Shown here piece after piece: positions 21,907-31,408 of a DNA stretch of 64,000 nucleotides. Under the pieces are notes generated by a model that saw only the letters and a program-made list of their open reading frames with translations, made no database searches and was not told where the DNA came from. This DNA comes from Castellaniella sp034674885 (GTDB taxonomy: Bacteria; Pseudomonadota; Gammaproteobacteria; Burkholderiales; Burkholderiaceae_B). The translations under genes and the position numbers were made by a program. Within the stretch, counting starts at the first letter, position 1; every line of letters starts with the position of its first letter. The DNA lies in contig NZ_JAUCDS010000010.1 in the NCBI RefSeq assembly GCF_034674885.1, positions 1 to 64,000 of the forward strand, in the 5' to 3' direction.

Positions 21907-23178
21907 ATGACCGCTGCCCCTCATTTCCCGATCCGGGACGGTATCCTGCACGCCGAAAACCTGCCGCTGACCGATCTTGCCGACCGCTACGGCAGCCCGC
22001 TCTACGTCTATTCCCGCGCCGCGCTGCACGAGGCCTGGCACCGCTACGAGACGGCCATTGCCGGGCGCGACGCGCTGATCTGCTACGGCGTCAAGGCCAA
22101 TTCCAATCTGGCAGTGCTGCACGAATTCCGGCAACTGGGGTCCGGTTTCGACATCGTCTCGGGCGGCGAGCTGGCCCGCGTGCTGGCGGCGGGCGCCGCC
22201 CCCAACCGCATCGTGTTTTCCGGGGTGGGCAAGCAGGGCTGGGAAATCCGCAAAGCGCTGTCCGCCGGCATCAAGTGCTTCAACGTCGAATCGGCCGCCG
22301 AACTCGAGCGCCTGGCCGACATCGCCCAGGAAATGGGCGTGCGCGCCCCGGTGTCGCTGCGCGTGAACCCGGACGTGGACGCCAAGACCCACCCCTACAT
22401 CTCTACCGGCCTGAAAGAAAACAAGTTCGGCATCGACATCCTGAAGGCACCTGCCCTGTACCGCCAGGCCCGGCAGATGCAAGGGCTGGAGATCGTCGGC
22501 GTGGATTGCCACATCGGCTCGCAGATCACAGAGATCAGTCCATATCTGGACGCCCTGGACAAGCTGCTGGCCCTGATCGACATCCTGGCCGCTGAAGGCA
22601 TCACATTGCGCCACCTGGACCTGGGCGGTGGCCTGGGCATCCGCTACACCGACGAAACCCCGCCACACCCGGCCGAACTGCTCGACCCGGTATTCGCTGC
22701 CCTGCAGGCGCGCGGCCTGGATCATCTGCAGGTCATCCTGGAACCTGGCCGGTCCCTGGTGGGCAACGCCGGGGTGCTGCTGACGCGCGTGGAATACCTG
22801 AAGCACGGCGACGTGCGCAATTTCGCCATCGTGGATGCCGCCATGAACGACCTGATGCGGCCGGCGCTGTACGAGGCCTGGCACGACGTCGTTCCGGTGC
22901 AGCCGCGCAGCGGCACCCGCACCGATACCTACGACGTCGTCGGCCCGATCTGCGAGAGCGGCGACTGGCTGGCCAGGGGGCGCAAGCTGCCCCTGGAACA
23001 AGGCGACCTGCTGGCCATCCTGTCGGCCGGCGCCTACGGGTTTTCCATGTCGAGCCAATACAACACCCGCCCCCGGGCTGCCGAGGTGCTGGTCGACGGT
23101 TCGCAGCACTGGCTGATCCGCCCGCGCGAATCGATAGAAGACCTCTACGCTCACGAACGCATCCCGCCGCGCAACTGA
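21907..23178 (+). CDS. lysA: Diaminopimelate decarboxylase
   Basis: 423 residues; PLP enzyme making L-lysine from meso-diaminopimelate. PLP lysine K63 (ICYGVKANSNLAVL), substrate/PLP loops HIGSQI, GGGLGI and EPGRSLVGNAG, and the dimer-partner Cys in GPICESGDWLARG. It follows the LptM gene by eight bases, the usual arrangement, and frataxin cyaY is not in sight on this side. No separate promoter is obvious, so it is likely co-transcribed with mrcA. Confidence 0.97.
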   Translation: MTAAPHFPIRDGILHAENLPLTDLADRYGSPLYVYSRAALHEAWHRYETAIAGRDALICYGVKANSNLAVLHEFRQLGSGFDIVSGGELARVLAAGAAPNRIVFSGVGKQGWEIRKALSAGIKCFNVESAAELERLADIAQEMGVRAPVSLRVNPDVDAKTHPYISTGLKENKFGIDILKAPALYRQARQMQGLEIVGVDCHIGSQITEISPYLDALDKLLALIDILAAEGITLRHLDLGGGLGIRYTDETPPHPAELLDPVFAALQARGLDHLQVILEPGRSLVGNAGVLLTRVEYLKHGDVRNFAIVDAAMNDLMRPALYEAWHDVVPVQPRSGTRTDTYDVVGPICESGDWLARGRKLPLEQGDLLAILSAGAYGFSMSSQYNTRPRAAEVLVDGSQHWLIRPRESIEDLYAHERIPPRN

Positions 23179-23294
23179 TCGGCGGACCACGGGTCGGGTT
23201 AAAGTCCGCAGGCGCTTTGTCGTAAACCGTATATCGCTGTAACCTACCGGGAAACTGACACACTTGCGGTTTCCCGTCCTTATCGACCCGCTGC

Positions 23295-26210
23295 ATGTCT
23301 CCACCGAAGGTTTTCGCCTCCACGCCCCCCACATCGCTGGTCCCGCAGCCCGGCGGTCCCCGCGTCTTCCTGATGTTTTTCCTGGCGCCGCTGTTGCTGG
23401 GGCTGGGTCTGCTCGCCAGCGCCTTGTTATTCCCCACGTACCACACCAGCCAGCCGGGCCAGGGCATGACCACGCATTTCCTGGCGGGGTCCTTCGACGA
23501 CCCCCATGCTGCCATTGCGGCCCTGGGCGCCGGCCCGACGCGCCTGGCCCAGCAGATGCCGGCCGGCCCGACATGGCTGCTGGCTGACCTGGCGCCCGCC
23601 ACCGGATCCGCCGGCGCACCGCCGATTGCATTGCTCCTGCGCAGCCCCCTGGCGGACATGCCCCATTGCTGGCTACTGGACAGCCGCAATCCCGGCCCGT
23701 TGACCGCCCTGAGCTTCCAGACCAACATCCTGGGCCAGGCTGCCGTCATCCCTCCGGACACGAAAAACCTGGATCAAATCGTCTGCCAGCTGAATCAGAC
23801 GATCCCCGGCCTGCTGTCCATCGAACAATGGCACGCCCAGGACCTGGCCGCGACCCGTGCCCATCACACGCATGCGCTGGGCCTGCTGGAAGGCGGGCTG
23901 CTGATGCTGGCCGCCTTCATCGCCGCCATCGCCCTGACGACTCGCGATCACCTGTACGTGCTGCTGACCTGCTGGATCCTGTGTAACCTGCGCCTGGGCG
24001 CCTGGGCACTGGGCTGGGACCACCTGTGGCTGGGCCACCTGCTGTCGCCGCGTGAACTGATCTGGTCGCGCCAGCTGACCTTGCTGCTGTCCTTCACCAC
24101 GACCTGGCTGCTGTTCACCCGCCTGTTCCGGCAAAGCCTGGGCGCCGTCATGCACCGCCGGCTGCAGATGATTGGCGTGGGCCTGTCCGTTCTGCTGCTG
24201 CTCCCCCTGGCGATCCCCTACTACGAGGCCTTCCAGGCTGCCAGCTTCCTGGCGGCGTGGGCCGGCACGGCGCTGGCGGCCACCATCCTGATCCACGCGC
24301 TGTTCCGCTACACGACTCGTTCCCTGTTCTGGCACACCCTGGGCGTCTGTCTGGCCGCCGGCATCCTGGTCACAGGGCTGCTGCTGATCGCCCTGGACCG
24401 ACAGGCCGTGCTGGGAACCTGGCTGGCCGTGGCGCTGTTCCTGGCCTGCAACCTGCTGGTGGCGCTGGCCACCGCCAACCGCACCCGCGAAGACCGGCAA
24501 ATGCGGCTGCGCCAGCGCAACGAACTGATCGCCCATGATTCACTGTCTCCGCTGGGGCTGTTCACGCTGGGCGCCACGCGCCACTTCGAACACCTGAACC
24601 CCAATGCGCGCGCCATGCTGCAGGTGCGCAACGACATCGAGATCCCTGCGCTGGGCTGGAGCGCCTTTTTCCCCGACGTCGATTGGGTGGCGGTCTCGCT
24701 GGCCACGGAACAGGGGCGCGACACCGAGATCCACCAACACGGCACCGACCCCACGGTACCCACCCGCAGCTTCCTGTTGCGCGCCACCCTGGCGGGCAGC
24801 CGCATCGAGGGTTCCTTGCAGGACGTCACCGCGCGCACCGAAACGCTGCGCAATCTGCGGCTGATGACCGATCATGACGCGCTGACCAACACCCTGAACC
24901 GGCGCGGAATCGAAGACGCCATGCAGACCGCGATCCAGGAACTGCAGACATCCGGCACGCCCTGCGCCCTGGCCTTCCTGAGCCTGGACCACCTGAAGCG
25001 GGTCAACGACCTGTTCGGCCACTCGGCCGGCGACCAATTGCTGCAACTGGCCTGTGACCGCCTGAGATACGCGCTGTCCGAGCAGCACAGACTGGGCCGC
25101 ATCGGCAGTGATGAATTCATCCTCCTGTTTCCTCAGATCCGCGCCCGGGAGGCCAGGCGCATCGCCCAGGACATGATCGAAAGCCTGAACAGTTCGCCCT
25201 TCTACGTGGGCGACCGGGCCTTCCAGATCAAGAGCGCGATGGGCCTGATCGACCTGGATGCCCGCATGCGCCCGAAAGACGCCATCGCCGCAGCGACCCG
25301 CGCCTGTCGCGATGCCCGGAAACAGCACCAGGACATCGTGCTGTACGAGGAAAACGCCCACGAACTGTTCGACCACATCAGTGAATTGCGGGTCTTCGAA
25401 CAACTGGAACAGGGCTCGCCCCCGGACGACATCTACCTGGCCATGCAGCCCATCATGTCGCTGCGCCATCCCTTGCAGACCTTGAATTTCGAGGTGCTGT
25501 TGCGCGCGCGCAGCGACGGCGAGCACCCGTTGCAGACGCACAAGATCATCCAGGCCGCCGAAGACAGCGGCATGATCACCATGATCGACAAATGGGTGTT
25601 CTCGACCACGCTGGAATGGATGGCGAAGCACCACCTGAAGCTGGGCCAGACCCACCAGGTGAACGTCAATCTCAGCGGCGTGTCGCTGAACGACGACCGC
25701 TTCATCGATACGCTGTTCGGCATCCTGAACCTGCAGCCGCAGTTCACGCGCCGCCTGTGCGTGGAAATCACCGAAGGCGTGGCGTTGCAGGACCTGGAAC
25801 GCACCCGCCAGTTCATGCGCCGACTGCAGCGCATGGGCGCCCGCGTGGCGCTGGACGATTTCGGTGCGGGTTACACCTCGTTTTCCTACCTGAAGGAACT
25901 GCCCGCCGATACGATCAAGATCGACGGCACCCTGATCCGCGACATGCTGAGCAGCGAGGCCAACATCGCCATCGTCAACAGCATCGTGGATCTGGCCCAC
26001 AACCTGGGGATGGAGTGCATCGCCGAATGGGTGGAAGACGTAGCTACGCTACGCACCCTGGCCGAGATGGGGGTCGACTACGTGCAGGGCTATGTGATTT
26101 CAGCCGCCCGGATGCCGGCGGACATCCTGGCCCACGACAACATCATGCCGCTGATCAGCAACCCGGCCGCCCAGACCTACATCGAGGAAATCAGCGGCCG
26201 GCGGGTCTGA
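23295..26210 (+). CDS. Membrane GGDEF/EAL protein with 7TM sensor (probable c-di-GMP phosphodiesterase)
   Basis: 971 residues. Helix about 25-46, an extracytoplasmic domain to about 190, then about seven helices (195-395) resembling 7TMR-DISM sensors, a PAS-like segment (about 405-525), GGDEF (about 530-690) and EAL (about 705-960). The cyclase motif is GSDEF (604-608), not GGDEF, and no RxxD site precedes it, so cyclase activity is doubtful. The EAL domain looks intact: E733-V-L, the NVNLSG Asn, EITEG, D854-D855 (LDDFGAGYTSF) and K875 (TIKIDG). I expect a phosphodiesterase with a regulatory GGDEF. Ribosome site is weak. A single gene, convergent with ccsA. Confidence 0.88.
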   Translation: MSPPKVFASTPPTSLVPQPGGPRVFLMFFLAPLLLGLGLLASALLFPTYHTSQPGQGMTTHFLAGSFDDPHAAIAALGAGPTRLAQQMPAGPTWLLADLAPATGSAGAPPIALLLRSPLADMPHCWLLDSRNPGPLTALSFQTNILGQAAVIPPDTKNLDQIVCQLNQTIPGLLSIEQWHAQDLAATRAHHTHALGLLEGGLLMLAAFIAAIALTTRDHLYVLLTCWILCNLRLGAWALGWDHLWLGHLLSPRELIWSRQLTLLLSFTTTWLLFTRLFRQSLGAVMHRRLQMIGVGLSVLLLLPLAIPYYEAFQAASFLAAWAGTALAATILIHALFRYTTRSLFWHTLGVCLAAGILVTGLLLIALDRQAVLGTWLAVALFLACNLLVALATANRTREDRQMRLRQRNELIAHDSLSPLGLFTLGATRHFEHLNPNARAMLQVRNDIEIPALGWSAFFPDVDWVAVSLATEQGRDTEIHQHGTDPTVPTRSFLLRATLAGSRIEGSLQDVTARTETLRNLRLMTDHDALTNTLNRRGIEDAMQTAIQELQTSGTPCALAFLSLDHLKRVNDLFGHSAGDQLLQLACDRLRYALSEQHRLGRIGSDEFILLFPQIRAREARRIAQDMIESLNSSPFYVGDRAFQIKSAMGLIDLDARMRPKDAIAAATRACRDARKQHQDIVLYEENAHELFDHISELRVFEQLEQGSPPDDIYLAMQPIMSLRHPLQTLNFEVLLRARSDGEHPLQTHKIIQAAEDSGMITMIDKWVFSTTLEWMAKHHLKLGQTHQVNVNLSGVSLNDDRFIDTLFGILNLQPQFTRRLCVEITEGVALQDLERTRQFMRRLQRMGARVALDDFGAGYTSFSYLKELPADTIKIDGTLIRDMLSSEANIAIVNSIVDLAHNLGMECIAEWVEDVATLRTLAEMGVDYVQGYVISAARMPADILAHDNIMPLISNPAAQTYIEEISGRRV

Positions 26211-26216
26211 TCTACA

Positions 26217-27578
26217 TCACAGTTCGCCGTAGGAATGCAGGCCGGACAGGAACATGTTCACGCCCAGGAAGGCGAAACTCGTGACCAGCAGGCCGCTGAG
26301 CGCCCAGTACGCCGCCATAGACCCGCGCAGCCCTTTCATCAGGCGCATGTGCAGCCAGGCGGCATAGTTCAGCCAGACGATCAGCGCCCAGGTTTCCTTC
26401 GGGTCCCATTGCCAGTACGTGCCCCAGGCATCGGCCGCCCACAGGGCGCCCAGGATGGTCGCTACCGTGAAAAAAGCAAAGCCCACCGCAATGGCCCGAT
26501 ACATGATGTCGTCGAGCAGTTCCAGCGATGGCAGGCGCTGGGCGATCGGCGCCCGGAATGCCAGGATGGCGCCGACGATCAACGCGCCGATGCCGAAATA
26601 CAGCATCCAGGTGGCTGACAGTTCCCGTGAACCAAAGACAAAGGGCTCGGCGCACAGCACCGCACCCAGCAGGAACACCGGGATCAGGGGTTTCCAGTTG
26701 CGAGTCTCGCCATGCGATTTGACCAGGTAGGCAAAGCCCACCATGGCCGCCAGGCTGAAGGTGCCGTAGCCGATGAAGTTGGCCGGCACGTGCAGTTTCA
26801 TCCACCAGCTTTTCAGGGCCGGGACCAGGGGCTGGATCTGGTAGGCGTCGCGGGTGAAGGAATACCACAGCAGGAACACCACCAGGGAACTGATGACCAG
26901 CAGCACGAAGCCGCCCAGCGCCCGGGTAGCGTAGCGGCGTTCGTAGTACAGGTAGAACAGGGCCGTGATCAGCGACATCAGGACGAAGACCTCGTACAGG
27001 TTGCTGACGGGGATGTGGCCGATGTCCGGCCCCATCAGGTGGCCTTCGCGCCAGCGCACCAGCAGCCCTGTCAGACCGGCGTAGACCGCGCTCCAGGTCA
27101 GGACCGTACCCAGCCAGGCGGCGGTATTGCTGGCGAAGCCGATCCAATAGCAGACCGTGGCCAGCACGAACAGGGCGCACATCCACAGGATGGCCGACTG
27201 CGAGGACAGCAGGTATTTCAGCAGGAAGCTGGATTCCGCCCGCGACAGATCGCCCTGCAACAGGGCACCCGTGGGGCTGTAGAGCCAGATGGCCAGCAGG
27301 GCGCTGGCGCCTGCCGCGATCATCAGCACGCGCAGGGGGCGCCACAGCCAACCCATCCAGCTGAACAGGCCCACGGCGCCGATCAGGATCAGCTTCTCGT
27401 AGTAGTCCATGAACTGGCCGTAGCTGGTCAGCACATGGCCTGCCCCCACCGCCAACAGCAGGAAGAAGGCAAAATCCGTCCAGTCGGGCCGGCCGCGCCG
27501 GCCCCGGCGATCGCCGCTGGTGTTCATATCCCGGGCCCAGAGGGCCGTCGCATCAGGCGTCAGGATGTCAGTTGTCAT
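26217..27578 (-). CDS. ccsA: System II cytochrome c biogenesis protein CcsA/ResC
   Basis: 453 residues from ATG 27578 (MTTDILTPD), after GGATCC; the frame runs slightly further upstream inside resB. Many membrane helices and the heme-handling motif WGTYWQWDPKETWALI (tryptophan-rich WWD-type segment) with flanking His residues. With ResB it exports heme and attaches it to apocytochrome c outside the inner membrane. It overlaps the resB 3' end by 11 bases, so the two are coupled. Convergent with the GGDEF/EAL gene, six bases away. Confidence 0.93.
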   Translation of the reverse strand: MTTDILTPDATALWARDMNTSGDRRGRRGRPDWTDFAFFLLLAVGAGHVLTSYGQFMDYYEKLILIGAVGLFSWMGWLWRPLRVLMIAAGASALLAIWLYSPTGALLQGDLSRAESSFLLKYLLSSQSAILWMCALFVLATVCYWIGFASNTAAWLGTVLTWSAVYAGLTGLLVRWREGHLMGPDIGHIPVSNLYEVFVLMSLITALFYLYYERRYATRALGGFVLLVISSLVVFLLWYSFTRDAYQIQPLVPALKSWWMKLHVPANFIGYGTFSLAAMVGFAYLVKSHGETRNWKPLIPVFLLGAVLCAEPFVFGSRELSATWMLYFGIGALIVGAILAFRAPIAQRLPSLELLDDIMYRAIAVGFAFFTVATILGALWAADAWGTYWQWDPKETWALIVWLNYAAWLHMRLMKGLRGSMAAYWALSGLLVTSFAFLGVNMFLSGLHSYGEL

Positions 27579-29616
27579 GGGATCCTCCGAGACGGCGCAG
27601 CGCATCGCGCAGGCGCTCAAATTCGTGATTGAAATCCAGGTTGCGGCGTTGAGTGGTCATGGCCGCCAGCCAGCTGCTGCCGCCGGCATCCGTTGGACGG
27701 ATCCAGACCCATATCCGCCTTTCCCGAATATAGAACATCGAGAACACTCCCAGCACCAGCAGCAGGCAACCAAGATAGACCGTGTTCTTGCCGGGGCTGC
27801 GGGCCACCTGGAATACGCTGGCCTGGACTTGGTGAAAATTGGACAGCTGCAGGGCGACCGGGGCCGGATAGTCCGGCAGCGAGGCCAGCGCCAGCACCGA
27901 CAGGCGCAGCCACTGGGCATCGCGTTCGGCCTGCGGCCCGCTGTCGGGCAGCGCCGGCAGATGCTGCTGTTCGCGCATCAGGGTGCGCAATTCGCGCAGG
28001 CTGAGCTGAATCATGGGCACGGCGAAGTTCAGGATCTTTTCCCGCTGGTCCGGCGGAGCGGAATCGATGATGCCGTTGAAGCCCCGTTGCGAGAACGTGC
28101 GCAGCGCCCCCTGGGCCGCCTGGAACATCAGATCGCGCTGCTCGCCGGCCGGCGCATTGCCGTCGGCAAAACGTCGGGCCGCCTGATCGCGCAGATTCGG
28201 GTCCGCCAGGGCGGCGCGCAGCTGCATGAATTCCTGCATCGTCCCCTGGTCGTCGGCCGGGATGCGCAGGTAACGGTAGGGTTCGGCGGCGGTATTGCGC
28301 GTCCCCAGCAGGAACATCGGGAAATCGTCGATGCTCACCGGCAGCATGTATTGGGTAAATTCATGGGCCTGCCCATCGGACCCGACCAGACGGTACTGGA
28401 CGCTGGGGCCGACGTTGCGCAGGCTGTCGCTGCGCGGACGCACCGCACTGCCGGTCACGGCCGCAACGTCGCGCATCAGGTCGACGGGCTGCGGGTCGCC
28501 CGCCCCCCCCATATTTTCGACGTTGATGACGCGCAGGCCGGTGTAGTCGACGGTCTGTGCGCCCAGGCCGGCCGGCAGCTGCGCATTGCCGCCGACCGTG
28601 CCGGACAGGTCCACCGGCTGCGATGCCGAGCCCGACAGCGGCCAGGCCTTTAACTGCAAGGTGCTGCCGCCATCGTCGAAGCTGGACTGATAGACGGTCA
28701 CGCCCTGATAGCGCAGGGGCTCGTTGACCTTGATGGTGCGGTCGAAGGATTTGCCGGTGGCCAGGTCCGTCACGACCACATCGCTGCGAAAATCGCTGGG
28801 CATGCCGGTGTCGTAGTATTCAACGTAGAATTTCTTCAGCCGGACCGAAAACGGCAGCGGCTGCAGCAGCACGCCCTGGCCGACCGAAACAATGCCCATG
28901 CTGCTTTGCTTGCCATCGGGAATCAGCATGTTGGCGCGGAAACTGGGGTTGCGCGCTGACAATCGCCCCGATTCGGGCACATCGGAAATCAGCATGTTGC
29001 CCACGACCGGCTGTTTGTCGAACAGCCAGGTCTGGATCCGCACGGGCAGTTCGCTGTCCAGCAGCCCGCCCAGGCAGATCACGACGATGGCCACGTGCGC
29101 GAAAATGTACCCCAGGCGGTTGGCCGCGCCCTTTTTCGCCGCCACCATGCGGCTGTCGCCGTCGGCCCGCACCCGGTAGCGGAATCCCTGGCTGCGCAAC
29201 AGCGCCCCGACCTGCTCCACGGCCTGATCGGGGTTCAGCGCGCTATCCACATCTACCTTGTGGTGGAAGGCCTTCAGGCTGGACCCGCGCACATATTCCC
29301 GGAAAGTACGCATGTCGCGCAGCATCTTGGGCGTATTGCGCATGACGCACAGGGTCGTGGACACGACCAGAAACGCCATGATCAGCAGGAACCACGGGCT
29401 GTTGTAGATATGCCAGATGGAAAACTGATCGAACACCGCATACCAGAACGGACCGAACTGATCGATATAGGTGTTGGTGGCCTGGTTCTGCGGCAAAACG
29501 GTGCCGATCAGGCTGGCCACGCAGATGAACACCAGCAAGCTGATGGCGAAACGCATCGAACCCAGAAGTTCGACGATGTCTGCGCCCCGCACACGGGAAC
29601 TGGAAGAAGACGTCAC
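27568..29616 (-). CDS. resB: System II cytochrome c biogenesis protein ResB
   Basis: About 682 residues from GTG 29616 (VTSSSSSRVRGADIVELLGS). Other candidates are TTG 29631, GTG 29592 and ATG 29556; none has a clear ribosome site, so the N-terminus is uncertain. It has N-terminal helices SMRFAISLLVFICVASLIGT and FLLIMAFLVVSTTL, a third helix about residue 170-190, a large periplasmic domain and a final helix before YIRERRIW. ResB/Ccs1 forms the heme-ligation complex with CcsA. A terminator-like hairpin sits just upstream of the start, between it and the cytochrome c4 gene. Confidence 0.9.
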   Translation of the reverse strand: MTSSSSSRVRGADIVELLGSMRFAISLLVFICVASLIGTVLPQNQATNTYIDQFGPFWYAVFDQFSIWHIYNSPWFLLIMAFLVVSTTLCVMRNTPKMLRDMRTFREYVRGSSLKAFHHKVDVDSALNPDQAVEQVGALLRSQGFRYRVRADGDSRMVAAKKGAANRLGYIFAHVAIVVICLGGLLDSELPVRIQTWLFDKQPVVGNMLISDVPESGRLSARNPSFRANMLIPDGKQSSMGIVSVGQGVLLQPLPFSVRLKKFYVEYYDTGMPSDFRSDVVVTDLATGKSFDRTIKVNEPLRYQGVTVYQSSFDDGGSTLQLKAWPLSGSASQPVDLSGTVGGNAQLPAGLGAQTVDYTGLRVINVENMGGAGDPQPVDLMRDVAAVTGSAVRPRSDSLRNVGPSVQYRLVGSDGQAHEFTQYMLPVSIDDFPMFLLGTRNTAAEPYRYLRIPADDQGTMQEFMQLRAALADPNLRDQAARRFADGNAPAGEQRDLMFQAAQGALRTFSQRGFNGIIDSAPPDQREKILNFAVPMIQLSLRELRTLMREQQHLPALPDSGPQAERDAQWLRLSVLALASLPDYPAPVALQLSNFHQVQASVFQVARSPGKNTVYLGCLLLVLGVFSMFYIRERRIWVWIRPTDAGGSSWLAAMTTQRRNLDFNHEFERLRDALRRLGGSHDN

Positions 29617-29631
29617 GGCTGCCCGACTCAA

Positions 29632-29664
29632 GAAAAAAAGGGAGGCGCGCCAGCGCGTCCCCCC
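29632..29664 (-). terminator. Terminator or attenuator between cytochrome c4 gene and resB
   Basis: Read on the minus strand, a G-rich arm (complement of 29653-29664), a tight loop and a C-rich arm (29640-29650) give an ~11-bp stem with one mismatch and one wobble, then seven T (29633-29639). It lies ~140 bases after the cytochrome c4 stop and ends within 1-40 bases of all plausible resB starts, so it may attenuate readthrough into resB. Confidence 0.6.
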
Positions 29665-29806
29665 TGTATATTTTTTAAAGTTCAACCTTACACCGACTGC
29701 GCCAGGATCCTTCCCAAAACCCCAGACGCAACCGGGAAATGCCCCGGCAGGCAAAGAATCGCGCGGCCATCCATGCAGCCTGCGCGCCCCGCCCGCCGGT
29801 TACCGA

Positions 29807-30496
29807 TCAGCGCAGCCCGGCCGCGAAATCCGCCACGGCGGCCAGATCGGGATCCGTCATGCGACTGGTGATGTCATACATGATGCTGTTGGCCCGGTCG
29901 CCCGAACGGAACAGCTTGAGCTGTTCCAGGATGTATTCCGGATGCTGGCCCGCCAGGCGCGGGAATTCACCCGGCAACCCGGCGCCATTGGCCGAGTGGC
30001 AGGCCGCACAGGCCGGCACCTGGCGATCCGCGATACCCGCGCGCCAGATATGCTGGCCGCGTTCCATCGAGGCTTCGCTGGTGGCGGTGCCTGCCTTGTC
30101 CCAATCCATTTTCTGATGCGACAGGTACAGCGTGACGTTCTGGATGTCCTGCGGAGTCAGCGACGGCGCGATGGTGGACATGATGGACGGCGCGCCATCG
30201 GCCCCGGTGCGCACGGCGCGCTTGTCGCCCTGCGGCACGAAATCGCGCAGCTGTTTGGCGAGATATTCATGCGGCATGGCGGCCAGGTTCGGGTTGGCCG
30301 GGATGGTGCTGTTGCCAGCATCGCCGTGACAGGTCACACAGGCCAGCACGCCGCGCGACATGTCGCCGTTGACGTACAGCTGTTCGCCGGCCTTGGCATC
30401 GGGTTTGACGGCGTCTTGAGCGTGGGTCAAACCAGGCAGGGCGCCGACGAGCACCAGGCTGCCGGCCATGAACATACTGGAAAGCGCACGCTTCAT
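29807..30496 (-). CDS. Diheme cytochrome c4
   Basis: 229 residues with a signal peptide (MKRALSSMFMAGSLVLVGAL, AQ cleavage near 27). Two class I heme sites, C53-VT-C56-H57 and C163-AA-C166-H167, one per half, with Met ligand candidates in each half. Length and two-domain pattern fit cytochrome c4, a periplasmic or membrane-attached electron carrier to terminal oxidases. It is upstream of and parallel to resB-ccsA, which mature it. Divergent from engB. Confidence 0.92.
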   Translation of the reverse strand: MKRALSSMFMAGSLVLVGALPGLTHAQDAVKPDAKAGEQLYVNGDMSRGVLACVTCHGDAGNSTIPANPNLAAMPHEYLAKQLRDFVPQGDKRAVRTGADGAPSIMSTIAPSLTPQDIQNVTLYLSHQKMDWDKAGTATSEASMERGQHIWRAGIADRQVPACAACHSANGAGLPGEFPRLAGQHPEYILEQLKLFRSGDRANSIMYDITSRMTDPDLAAVADFAAGLR

Positions 30497-30724
30497 GAGG
30501 TCCTCGGATGTGGGTACTGGCGCCGCGAGGCACCATCAGGTCATGAGGCCAGACCACCTGCGGAAAAAAGCCCGAGACAGCCGGCGTAACAAATACAAGC
30601 GAAGATTATACAATAGGCCCCAGATGCTTTTGCCGCCCGATGCGGCCGACGCCGCCACCGCAGGCCGACACCCGATGCGCCTGCCCCTTGTCCTTCGCGC
30701 CATCCGCGCCTTCATCGATCCGCC

Positions 30725-31348
30725 GTGTCCCTTCTCCATCGCGCCCGTTTCACGGTCTCCGCCGCCCGCCTGGACCAGCTGCCCGCTCCGACCACCGCAG
30801 AGGTCTGTTTCGCGGGCCGGTCCAATTCCGGCAAATCATCCGCCATCAACGTGCTGACCAATCAGCGCCGCCTGGCCTTTTCCAGCAAGACTCCCGGGCG
30901 CACGCGCCTGATCAATCTGTTCGGCATCCCCGATCCGATCACGACTGACGCATGGCTGGGGTTCCTGGTCGACCTGCCGGGCTACGGATACGCCGCAGTG
31001 GACCGCGCCGCACGCGACGAGTGGGCGGAAGTCCTGGGCGGCTATCTGCACGAACGCAGCAGCCTGGCCGGCGTGGTGCTGCTGATCGACATCCGTCGGG
31101 GCGTCACCGACCTGGACCGACGCCTGGCCCACTGGATCGGCCTGCGCGGCCTGCCCACGCTGGCCCTGCTGACCAAAGCCGACAAACTGCCCTACGGACA
31201 ACGAATCCGCGCCGTCGCCCAGGTCCGAAAGGAACTGGCAGAGATCGGCACGCTGACCGCGCTGCCCTTCTCGGCCACCCACCGCATCGGCCTGGAAGAG
31301 GCCGCCGCCCACATCGAGAACTGGATCTCGCCGCAGGTCGTGCCCTGA
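30725..31348 (+). CDS. engB: Ribosome-biogenesis GTPase EngB (YsxC/YihA)
   Basis: 207 residues from GTG 30725 (VSLLHRARFTVSAARLDQLP). G1 GRSNSGKSS (31-39), G2 Thr in TPGRTRLIN, G3 DLPGYGYA, G4 TKADK and a final SATHRIGLEEA G5 region. An essential GTPase in 50S subunit assembly. The pairing of divergent cytochrome c4 and engB is widely conserved in beta- and gammaproteobacteria (from memory). hemB follows after 60 bases on the same strand. Confidence 0.94.
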   Translation: MSLLHRARFTVSAARLDQLPAPTTAEVCFAGRSNSGKSSAINVLTNQRRLAFSSKTPGRTRLINLFGIPDPITTDAWLGFLVDLPGYGYAAVDRAARDEWAEVLGGYLHERSSLAGVVLLIDIRRGVTDLDRRLAHWIGLRGLPTLALLTKADKLPYGQRIRAVAQVRKELAEIGTLTALPFSATHRIGLEEAAAHIENWISPQVVP

Positions 31349-31408
31349 TCCAGCCTGGCCCGTGGCGGGCCACCGCATTCCCATCCGACTCCTTTCCAGG
31401 GTTCCGAC

